This document shows positions 1-5,431 of a stretch of DNA of 6,374 nt, in pieces. Under the pieces are notes generated by a model. That model was not told where the DNA came from. It made no database searches and was given only the letters and a program-made list of their open reading frames with translations. The stretch spans positions 1-6,374 of the forward strand of contig JADFSQ010000120.1 of assembly GCA_022560715.1 (NCBI GenBank), read 5' to 3'. Numbering within the stretch: position 1 is the stretch's first letter; each line of letters opens with the position of its first letter. The DNA is from Bacteroidota bacterium. GTDB taxonomy: Bacteria; Bacteroidota; Bacteroidia; Flavobacteriales; Flavobacteriaceae. The position numbers and the translations under genes were made by a program.

Positions 1-4
1 TTTT

Positions 5-12
5 TATATTTG
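5..12 (+). promoter_or_regulatory. -7 promoter box for the NhaD antiporter gene
   Basis: TATATTTG fits the Bacteroidota sigma-A -7 consensus TAnnTTTG exactly and is identical to the -7 box of the tRNA-Val promoter at 4926-4933. It lies 37 bases before the ATG at position 50, which would give a short leader of about 30 nt. The matching -33 TTTG/TTG element would fall to the left of the window and cannot be checked. The leader is A/T-rich with no Shine-Dalgarno motif, as is usual in this phylum. Confidence 0.6.
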
Positions 13-49
13 CTGCTATTCGGTAGAAATTAATAATTAAACATAGTAT

Positions 50-1447
50 ATGGAAGTAGCAATTATCATTGTATTTGTAGTAGGCTATTTAGCGATTACT
101 TTAGAACATAGTCTTAAAATTGATAAACTTATTCCTGCATTGATCATGATGGCTATTTGCTGGGCTTTAATTTCTTTTGGTCTTGAAAATTTCACACAAT
201 GGTTTGATCCTTCAACACATGGATTGGTAGATGGTTTTGGCGATTATACGCATGATGATAGAATGCATTTAATGGAAAAAACCTTATTGCATCATATGGG
301 TAAAACTGCAGAAATTTTAATATTTCTTTTAGGCGCAATGACTATTGTAGAAATTATAGATTATTTTGATGGTTTTTCAATAATAAAGGGTTTTATTAAA
401 TTTAAAAGTAAAGTAAAAACACTTTGGTTTTTTGCTATTTTGGCGTTTATCTTGTCAGCAATAATAGATAATTTAACTGCAACAATAGTATTAATTTCAA
501 TCCTTCAAAAAATAGTTAAAGAAAGAGACATACGTCTTTGGTATGCTGGTTTAATTATTATTGCTGCAAATGCCGGAGGTGCCTGGTCTCCAATTGGAGA
601 TGTTACCACAACGATGCTTTGGATTGGTAATAAAGTAACTACAGGACATTTATTTGGTTACTTATTTTTACCATCATTAGTGTGTATGGTTATTCCAACA
701 TATATAGCTTCATATTTACCAATATTTAAAGGCGATCTTGAATCTACTATTAACGAGGAAGACAGTAAACCTAAAAGTAAGTACAGTTCTATTATGTTGT
801 ATTTAGGTTTAGGAGCAATTATTTCCGTTCCTGTATTTAAAGTGGTAACACACTTACCTCCTTATGTCGGAATGATGTTAGCTCTTGGTGTAGTTGCAAT
901 TTTTGCTGAAATTTTTAGTAGAACAAAATTTAGTTTATCTCAATTTGATGGAGAAGAAAGTGATGCTTATGCACACCATAGTCCAGTACACTATTCTTTA
1001 TCAAAGATTGAACTGCCAAGTATATTGTTTTTCTTAGGTATATTATTGGCAGTTGCTGCATTAGAGTCGCTTGGTTTATTGTTTGGGTTTGCAACGACCT
1101 TAAAAGAGACAATGCCAATGTTAGGAACAGAATTACATGGCGAAGGCGTTTCAGATTTAGTAATACTTTTATTTGGATTTGCTTCTGCAGTAATAGATAA
1201 TGTACCATTGGTGGCAGCAAGTTTAGGAATGTTTTCCGAACCAATTGATGACGAACTTTGGCACTTTATAGCATATTCTGCAGGAACTGGTGGTAGTATG
1301 TTAATTATTGGTTCGGCTGCTGGAGTTGTTGCTATGGGAATGGAAAGAATAGACTTTTTCTGGTATCTAAAGAAAATTGCCTGGTTGGCACTCATAGGTT
1401 TCTTATGTGGAGCAGTAGTGTTCTTCTATACAAGAACATTATTTTAA
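50..1447 (+). CDS. nhaD: NhaD-type Na+/H+ antiporter
   Basis: This is a 465-residue inner-membrane protein with many hydrophobic segments. By family it exchanges cytoplasmic Na+ (or Li+) for external protons, supporting sodium tolerance and pH homeostasis. Family signs visible in the sequence are IDNLTATIV at residues 139-147, NAGGAWSPIGDVTTTMLW at 174-191, a second IDN motif (VIDNVPLVAASLGMF) at 381-395, and a glycine-rich GTGGSMLIIGSAAG stretch from 412. The two DN-containing motifs in the two halves are typical of the inverted-repeat fold of the ArsB/NhaD ion-transporter superfamily, and the acidic residues D140 and D383 are likely ion-binding. A hydrophilic loop near 228-246 and another at 295-318 separate membrane bundles. 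The length matches the family. The ATG at 50 sits just after a good -7 box, and the protein opens directly into a membrane helix. The gene heads a run of same-strand genes with exbB 65 bases downstream. Confidence 0.92.
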   Translation: MEVAIIIVFVVGYLAITLEHSLKIDKLIPALIMMAICWALISFGLENFTQWFDPSTHGLVDGFGDYTHDDRMHLMEKTLLHHMGKTAEILIFLLGAMTIVEIIDYFDGFSIIKGFIKFKSKVKTLWFFAILAFILSAIIDNLTATIVLISILQKIVKERDIRLWYAGLIIIAANAGGAWSPIGDVTTTMLWIGNKVTTGHLFGYLFLPSLVCMVIPTYIASYLPIFKGDLESTINEEDSKPKSKYSSIMLYLGLGAIISVPVFKVVTHLPPYVGMMLALGVVAIFAEIFSRTKFSLSQFDGEESDAYAHHSPVHYSLSKIELPSILFFLGILLAVAALESLGLLFGFATTLKETMPMLGTELHGEGVSDLVILLFGFASAVIDNVPLVAASLGMFSEPIDDELWHFIAYSAGTGGSMLIIGSAAGVVAMGMERIDFFWYLKKIAWLALIGFLCGAVVFFYTRTLF

Positions 1448-1512
1448 GATACTTTATTTAAAAATCATTCGTTTATTAATCTAAAATCTTAACTCAATAC
1501 AATAACAATAAC

Positions 1513-2217
1513 ATGGTTAACGCAATGTTTCTAAACGCTGTTCAAGATGGAACAGAATTAATTACAGATGGAGAATCTGTAGAAAAAACACTTTCTATAA
1601 TTGAGCTCATTAAAAGTGGAGGGCCTGCAGGTCAGATAATTATTTTAATACTATTTGTTCTATTAATAGTAGCGAGTTATATATATTTTGAGCGTTTATT
1701 TGCTATTAAATCGGCATCTAAAGTAGATGCAAATTTCATGAACCAAATCAAGGATTATATCACGAATGGAAAAATTGATTCGGCTCAGGTATTATGTGCA
1801 CAAGTAAATTCTCCGGTTTCTCGATTAATTGGTAAAGGCATTTCAAGAATAGGAAAACCTTTAGAAGACATTAATACTGCAATTGAAAATGCAGGCAAAT
1901 TAGAAGTTTATGGTTTGGAAAAAAATGTTAGTGTTCTCGCAACTATTTCTGGAGCAGCACCAATGATTGGATTTCTGGGAACAGTTATAGGGATGATATT
2001 AGCAATATTTGAACTGTCAAACGCAGGTGGTCAAATCGATATTGAGTTGTTATCAAGCGGTTTATATACTGCAATGACCACAACAGTAGCAGGTTTAATA
2101 GTTGGTATTGTTGCGTATATATCTTTTAACCATTTGGTTGTAAGAACCAATAAAGTAATACACCTAATGGAAGCTCATTCGGTAGAATTTTTAGACCTTC
2201 TTAACGAACCAGTTTAA
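1513..2217 (+). CDS. exbB: ExbB/TolQ/MotA-family proton channel subunit
   Basis: The product is a 234-residue inner-membrane protein of the MotA/TolQ/ExbB family. By family it forms the pentameric channel that, with ExbD, couples the proton-motive force to movement of TonB. Three membrane segments are visible: about residues 40-62, 140-168 and 180-208. The hallmark GFLGTVIGM lies at 153-161 and YTAMTTTVAGL at 185-195; the latter includes the threonines that line the channel in characterised relatives. A cytoplasmic domain lies between the first and second segments, starting with the typical YFERLFAIK at 57-65. The N-terminal 37 residues are polar and should lie outside the membrane. The ATG at 1513 follows an A-rich leader; an in-frame ATG four codons later is a possible alternative start. 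ExbD begins 15 bases after the stop, so the two are surely co-transcribed. ExbB rather than TolQ is preferred because of the TonB-like third gene. Confidence 0.9.
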   Translation: MVNAMFLNAVQDGTELITDGESVEKTLSIIELIKSGGPAGQIIILILFVLLIVASYIYFERLFAIKSASKVDANFMNQIKDYITNGKIDSAQVLCAQVNSPVSRLIGKGISRIGKPLEDINTAIENAGKLEVYGLEKNVSVLATISGAAPMIGFLGTVIGMILAIFELSNAGGQIDIELLSSGLYTAMTTTVAGLIVGIVAYISFNHLVVRTNKVIHLMEAHSVEFLDLLNEPV

Positions 2218-2232
2218 TAAAAAATTTGATAG

Positions 2233-2625
2233 ATGGATTTTAAAGGAAGAAATAAAGTCTCACCCGAATTCAATATGTCTTCAATGACAGATATTGTGTT
2301 TCTGTTATTAATATTTTTCATGTTGGCTTCCACATTAGTTTCAGTAAATGCCATAGACATTTTATTGCCAAAAGCAAGTGGAATGACGGAGAATAAAAGG
2401 TCAGTATCAGTAAGTATAAAGAAAGATTTAACCTATTATATCGATCAGGAACGTGTAGGCATTAGTGTTTTAGAAAGAGAATTGGTTGCAGCGTTATCAG
2501 GTAAGACCACTCCAACAATAGTTTTAAGGGCTGAAAAATCGGTACCAATAGATAATGTTGTAAAAGTTATGGATATCGCCAACAGACATAAATTCAAGGT
2601 GATATTAGCAGTTAAACCTAATTAG
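2233..2625 (+). CDS. exbD: ExbD/TolR-family channel partner
   Basis: This 130-residue protein is the ExbD partner of the channel. It has a short cytoplasmic N-terminus, one membrane helix at about residues 18-39, and a periplasmic domain. The family signature SSMTDIVFLLLIFFM at 16-30 contains D20, the counterpart of the single essential membrane aspartate that carries protons in ExbD/TolR. The periplasmic part ends with the conserved pattern VLRAEKSVPIDNVVKVMDIA at 97-116. Length is normal for the family (about 130-145). It follows exbB by 15 bases and precedes tonB by 33, with no promoter or terminator visible in either gap, so the three form one operon. TolR is the alternative name; the neighbouring TonB-type protein argues for ExbD. 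Confidence 0.9.
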   Translation: MDFKGRNKVSPEFNMSSMTDIVFLLLIFFMLASTLVSVNAIDILLPKASGMTENKRSVSVSIKKDLTYYIDQERVGISVLERELVAALSGKTTPTIVLRAEKSVPIDNVVKVMDIANRHKFKVILAVKPN

Positions 2626-2658
2626 AAACGTGTCTATAAAAGATTAGTTTTTCAATAG

Positions 2659-3507
2659 ATGAAATATTTTAAGACCAAACATGAAAAAGATTCTGCAAGA
2701 ATCACAGCATTAATTATTGGAATTTTGTTGTTGCTTATTTTTATTGTTGGTCCTAAATATATGGATCCTCCTTTAGAATATGGTATTGTTGTTAATTTTG
2801 GAACTACAGATTATGGTAGCGGTAATATTCAACCTGAAAAACCTGTTAAGTCTGAAATTGAAAAAATTAATGAACCTCAAAAAATAGTAGAATCAAATCC
2901 TGAAATTTCAAAACCTCAAGAAACAAAAGAAGAAAAAGTCCTTACTCAAGAAACCGAAGAAAGTATTGCCATAAAAAAGAAAGAAGTTGCTGAAAAAAGA
3001 AAAATAGCTGAAGCCGAAGCAAAAGCAAAAAAGGAAGCTGAACGTATTGAACGTTTAAAGAAAGAACAAGAAGCAAAAAAGAAAAAACTCGACGCACTAA
3101 TTGGAGGCATTGGTAAGTCTGATGGAACTGATACAGGAAGTGAAGGCAACGATAATCGTGCAGGAGATAAAGGACAATTAGATGGCGATCCTTACGCGCC
3201 AAACTATTTTGGAAATCCTGGTTCCGGTAGTGGAGGAGTTGGTTATGGATTGAATGGAAGAGGGCGACCAACAAAATCTAAAGTTGTACCAGATTGTGAT
3301 GAAGAAGGTAGTGTTGTTGTAGAAATTCATGTGGATAGAAACGGAAAAGTAGTGAATGCAATTCCTGGAAAAAAAGGAACAACAGGAAATATTTGTTTGT
3401 ATGATGCAGCAAAAAAAACAGCACTATCTTATAAATGGCAGGCAGATTCTAAAGCTCCGGCAAAACAAGTTGGTTTTGTAGTTGTAAACTTTAGCGTTAC
3501 TCAATAA
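2659..3507 (+). CDS. tonB: TonB-family energy transducer with TolA-like charged helix
   Basis: The 282-residue product should be anchored in the inner membrane, span the periplasm and pass energy from the ExbBD channel to TonB-dependent outer-membrane receptors. Regions in order: a short basic cytoplasmic start (1-14); one membrane helix (about 15-31); a linker with EYGIVVNFGTTDYGSG (40-55) that I recall from flavobacterial TonB proteins; a mixed E/K/P stretch (56-100); a highly charged E/A/K helix, probably coiled coil (about 101-147); a glycine-rich linker (150-200); and a C-terminal TonB-like domain (about 204-282) with SVVVEIHVDRNGKVVNAIPG at 218-237. The classical proline-rich spacer is replaced by the charged helix, as in TolA, and the domain lacks the usual YP motif at its start. 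Two cysteines, C213 and C246, flank the strands of this domain and could form a disulfide. It is the last gene of the exbB-exbD-tonB cluster. Confidence 0.82.
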   Translation: MKYFKTKHEKDSARITALIIGILLLLIFIVGPKYMDPPLEYGIVVNFGTTDYGSGNIQPEKPVKSEIEKINEPQKIVESNPEISKPQETKEEKVLTQETEESIAIKKKEVAEKRKIAEAEAKAKKEAERIERLKKEQEAKKKKLDALIGGIGKSDGTDTGSEGNDNRAGDKGQLDGDPYAPNYFGNPGSGSGGVGYGLNGRGRPTKSKVVPDCDEEGSVVVEIHVDRNGKVVNAIPGKKGTTGNICLYDAAKKTALSYKWQADSKAPAKQVGFVVVNFSVTQ

Positions 3508-3539
3508 ATGGATTACATACTCAATGGATTTAGGTTTTA

Positions 3540-3618
3540 GAGAATTTTGACGAATTTATTTTTTTCTTTGTCAAGACAAAATTTTCAAGCATAGCCTTAG
3601 TTACGGTTTAAAATTTTA
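3540..3618. repeat. A/T-rich dyad region between tonB and folC
   Basis: The 135-base gap between the tonB stop and the folC start contains several inverted repeats. GAATTTTG at 3542-3549 can pair with CAAAATTTTC at 3577-3586 with a two-base bulge. TTTGTC and GACAAA at 3567-3572 and 3575-3580 face each other across two bases. The self-complementary AAAATTTT occurs at 3578-3585 and again at 3610-3617. A seven-T run lies at 3559-3565. The region may act as a weak terminator or mRNA-processing site after tonB, or be a dispersed intergenic repeat; no hairpin is followed by a clean T-run. No TAnnTTTG box with a spaced TTG element was found for folC here. Confidence 0.4.
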
Positions 3619-3642
3619 ACGCAGAAAAAGGAAAAAGGAAGA

Positions 3643-4884
3643 ATGAAAAACTCTAAAGGCTATGTGCATGAGTATACAGATACAATTGATTGGATGTTTA
3701 GCCGATTGCCAATGTATCAAAATCAGGGAAAAACGGCTTACAAAGAAGACTTAAGTAATACACTATTGCTTACCAAACATCTTAAAAATCCTGAAACTAA
3801 GTTTAAATCAATTCATGTAGCCGGAACCAATGGCAAAGGTTCTACAAGCCACATGATTGCTTCAATTCTTCAAGAAACAGGTTATAAAGTTGGTTTATAT
3901 ACGTCGCCACATTTAAAAGATTTTAGAGAGCGCATTAAAATAAATGGGAAGCCTGTTAGCAAACAATTTGTAATTCAGTTTATTGAAAATAACAAATCGT
4001 TTTTTGAAGAAAATTCACTGTCCTTTTTTGAAATGACTGTTGGAATGGCTTTCGATTATTTTGCCAAGCAAAACGTTGATATTGCAATCATTGAAGTTGG
4101 TCTTGGAGGACGATTAGATTCTACAAATATTATTACTCCTGAAGTTTCTGTGATTACAAATATAGGATTGGATCACACACAATTTTTAGGAAATACGTTA
4201 CAGCAAATTGCTTTTGAAAAAGGCGGAATTATAAAACCAAAAGTTAGTGTTGTTATAGGAGAAACACAAAAAGAAACAACAGCAGTTTTTATGGACTTGG
4301 CAAAAAAAAATGAAGCTCCTATTTATTTTGCTGATGAATTGATTACCACCAATTATCGTTCAGGTTTAAAAGGAAATTACCAAAAGAAGAATATAAAAAC
4401 AGCAGTTCAAACTATAATTGAGATTAGAAAAAAAGGATTTAGAATTTCAGAACATAATATTAAAGAGGGACTGCTAAATGTTACACCAAATACGGATTTA
4501 AAAGGACGTTGGCAAATATTACAACATACTCCAAAAGTAATTTGCGATTTAGCACATAATAGAGAGGGTTTAACTTATGTGATGAATCAACTTAAAGAAG
4601 AAACCTTCGAACACCTTCATATTGTTTTAGGTATGGTTAATGACAAAGATATAAGTAATATTATTGATTTGTTTCCAAAGAAAGCCGCTTATTATTTTTG
4701 TAAACCGAATGTATTAAGAGGTTTAGACGTTGAAATTTTAAAATCTCATTTTGTTGAAAAAGGCTTTAAAGGAAATATGTATAAAACAGTTAAAGAAGCA
4801 TTAGATTCTGCCAAAAAAATTGCTGCTAAAAAGGACTTGATTTATGTAGGCGGAAGCACCTTTGTGGTTGCTGAAATTATTTAG
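3643..4884 (+). CDS. folC: Folylpolyglutamate synthase / dihydrofolate synthase
   Basis: This 413-residue cytoplasmic ligase belongs to the Mur-ligase superfamily. By family it adds glutamate to dihydropteroate to make dihydrofolate and/or extends the polyglutamate tail of folates, using ATP. Visible motifs in order: TIDWMFSRLPMY at 14-25 (the usual N-terminus of these proteins), ATP-binding P-loop AGTNGKGSTSH at 60-70, YTSPHLKDFRERI at 86-98, EVGLGGRLDSTN at 151-162, ITNIGLDHTQFLG at 171-183, the EK-G-I segment at 192-196 (normally EKAGI, here EKGGI, with the lysine that is carbamylated in relatives retained), GNYQKKN at 244-250, and DLAHN at 302-306 opening the C-terminal domain. Length is normal (400-430). 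The ATG at 3643 follows a purine-rich stretch (GGAAAAAGGAAGA, 3630-3642) that may help initiation. It sits downstream of tonB on the same strand, 135 bases away, and 63 bases before tRNA-Val. Whether it is mono- or bifunctional cannot be told from sequence; Bacteroidota copies are usually annotated as bifunctional. Confidence 0.93.
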   Translation: MKNSKGYVHEYTDTIDWMFSRLPMYQNQGKTAYKEDLSNTLLLTKHLKNPETKFKSIHVAGTNGKGSTSHMIASILQETGYKVGLYTSPHLKDFRERIKINGKPVSKQFVIQFIENNKSFFEENSLSFFEMTVGMAFDYFAKQNVDIAIIEVGLGGRLDSTNIITPEVSVITNIGLDHTQFLGNTLQQIAFEKGGIIKPKVSVVIGETQKETTAVFMDLAKKNEAPIYFADELITTNYRSGLKGNYQKKNIKTAVQTIIEIRKKGFRISEHNIKEGLLNVTPNTDLKGRWQILQHTPKVICDLAHNREGLTYVMNQLKEETFEHLHIVLGMVNDKDISNIIDLFPKKAAYYFCKPNVLRGLDVEILKSHFVEKGFKGNMYKTVKEALDSAKKIAAKKDLIYVGGSTFVVAEII

Positions 4885-4902
4885 AATTTGGCTTTAAAAA
4901 TA

Positions 4903-4933
4903 TTTGGTAGATAAAAAATCCGACTTATATTTG
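4903..4933 (+). promoter_or_regulatory. Bacteroidota-type promoter of tRNA-Val
   Basis: TTTG at 4903-4906 and TATATTTG at 4926-4933 are separated by 19 bases and match the -33 TTTG / -7 TAnnTTTG consensus of the Bacteroidota housekeeping sigma factor with its normal spacing. Transcription would begin near 4938-4941, a few bases before the mature tRNA 5' end at 4948. This lets the tRNA be transcribed independently of folC, whose stop is at 4882-4884. Confidence 0.82.
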
Positions 4934-4947
4934 CAGTCCAATAATTA

Positions 4948-5022
4948 GGGCGATTAGCTCAGCTGGTTCAGAGCATCTCGTTTACACCGAGAGGGTCAGG
5001 GGTTCGAATCCCTTATCGCCCA
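4948..5022 (+). tRNA. tRNA-Val (anticodon TAC)
   Basis: A full cloverleaf of 75 nt can be drawn. The acceptor stem is GGGCGAT (4948-4954) with ATCGCCC (5015-5021) and discriminator A5022. The D stem is GCTC (4957-4960) with GAGC (4971-4974). The anticodon stem is TCTCG (4976-4980) with CGAGA (4988-4992) around loop TTTACAC, placing anticodon TAC at 4983-4985; it reads GTA and probably other valine codons. The variable loop is GGGTC, and the T arm is AGGGG-TTCGAAT-CCCTT (4998-5014). The bases after the discriminator are CAG, so the 3' CCA is not encoded and must be added enzymatically. It has its own promoter upstream and terminator 11 bases downstream. Confidence 0.97.
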
Positions 5023-5033
5023 CAGATGAGAAT

Positions 5034-5061
5034 AAAGTCTTGCAGAAATGCAAGACTTTTT
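5034..5061 (+). terminator. Intrinsic terminator of tRNA-Val
   Basis: A perfect 11-bp stem, AAAGTCTTGCA (5034-5044) with TGCAAGACTTT (5049-5059), closes a GAAA tetraloop and runs straight into TTTTT (5057-5061). It begins 11 bases after the tRNA and is the strongest terminator in the window. Because the left arm begins with A's, it could also act on minus-strand transcripts, though the minus-strand T-run is shorter. Confidence 0.9.
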
Positions 5062-5106
5062 ACATTTCAAAACGTTTCAAATGTATTTGATTAAGTTTAT
5101 AAATGT

Positions 5107-5130
5107 AAAAGATGCCTAGCGAAGCTAGCA
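5107..5130 (-). terminator. Possible weak terminator for the minus strand
   Basis: CTAGC (5116-5120) and GCTAG (5124-5128) form a stem with loop GAA, extended by two pairs across a bulged C (TG at 5113-5114 with CA at 5129-5130). Read on the minus strand the hairpin is followed two bases later by CTTTT (5111-5107). It could end transcripts coming from the minus-strand gene after they cross the fold-back element. The T-run is short and the distance from the stop codon is about 300 bases, so this is tentative. Confidence 0.35.
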
Positions 5131-5188
5131 AAACTTTGTTCTTTCAAAATGGGGTAAACTAGGGAAAAATGAAATTTATTTTAGTTTC

Positions 5189-5426
5189 GTTTAACGCTCC
5201 GGCTAAGAAACGTAGGGGAGTTTGAAACTCTGCCCTTTCAGTTTAGCATTTAGCCAAGCCAAATAGTTGCCATAATTAGTTTTCTTTTTTCATTATCAAA
5301 ATTTTGGTTTGGCGGTTTTTAATCGAAACTCTGAACTTCCAATTTACCACCAAAACCCCTATGTTTTTTTAGCCATTGTTACCCACCGTTTGGTTTTATT
5401 TTCTATCCTGTTGATAGCGTTGGCTT
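5189..5426 (-). repeat. Long imperfect fold-back element, attC-like ends
   Basis: A chain of nested complementary segments runs through this stretch. GGCTAAGAAACGTAGGGG (5201-5218) pairs with 5356-5374 (CCCCTATG, then T's, then TTAGCC) with one G-T pair and one small bulge. Inside that, TTCAGTTT (5237-5244) pairs with AAAC-tc-TGAA (5326-5335); GCCAAGCCAAA (5253-5263) pairs with TTTGGTTTGGC (5303-5313) with one G-T; and TTG/CAA plus ATAAT/ATTAT lead to a 15-nt loop at 5277-5291. A side hairpin GAGTTT-G-AAACTC sits at 5218-5230. Outer arms AACGCT (5193-5198) and AGCGTT (5416-5421) are also complementary. On the minus strand the element would end with GTTAAAC (5195-5189), a full match to the integron simple-site consensus GTTRRRY, and begin with AGCCAAC (5426-5420), six of seven to RYYYAAC. 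It lies directly 3' of the minus-strand gene, where a cassette attC would be. At about 238 bp it is longer than classical attC sites. A fold-back repeat or a structured RNA are the alternatives. Confidence 0.5.
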
Positions 5427-5431
5427 TTCAT

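Larger units (their letters stand above)
5062..5431. other. Gene-free, repeat-rich intergenic region
   Basis: These 370 bases between the tRNA-Val terminator and the stop of the minus-strand gene contain no convincing gene. The longest tempting reading is an 18-codon ORF at 5169-5225. The content is structural: TACATTT (5061-5067) facing AAATGTA (5079-5085), with another AAATGTA at 5101-5107; a small hairpin at 5113-5130; and the large fold-back element listed separately. No well-spaced TTTG/TAnnTTTG promoter was found on either strand. Confidence 0.75.

Noticed and set aside
930..1395. Minus-strand open frames inside nhaD.
   Set aside because: They are antisense shadows of a conserved membrane-protein gene, with low-complexity products, no start signals and no recognisable family.
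1448..1512. Possible promoter or terminator between nhaD and exbB.
   Set aside because: No TAnnTTTG box with a spaced TTG and no hairpin with a T-run could be found; only A/T-rich sequence.
2942..3274. Minus-strand open frames inside tonB rich in Leu/Phe/Ser.
   Set aside because: They are the complement of the E/A/K-rich coiled-coil codons, a typical artefact.
4302..4310. A run of nine A's in folC (and eight at 3411-3418 in tonB) that could cause slippage or phase variation.
   Set aside because: The frames are intact and the proteins normal on both sides; such runs are expected from Lys/Asn codons in AT-rich DNA.
5078..5085. Minus-strand TACATTTG matches the -7 consensus TAnnTTTG.
   Set aside because: No TTG/TTTG element lies at 17-23 bases upstream on that strand, and it would drive transcription antisense into the tRNA terminator. 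It is also part of a local inverted repeat.
5169..5225. Small plus-strand ORF of 18 codons starting MKFILVSF.
   Set aside because: It is very short, has no promoter, and runs into the left arm of the fold-back element, whose pairing explains the sequence better.
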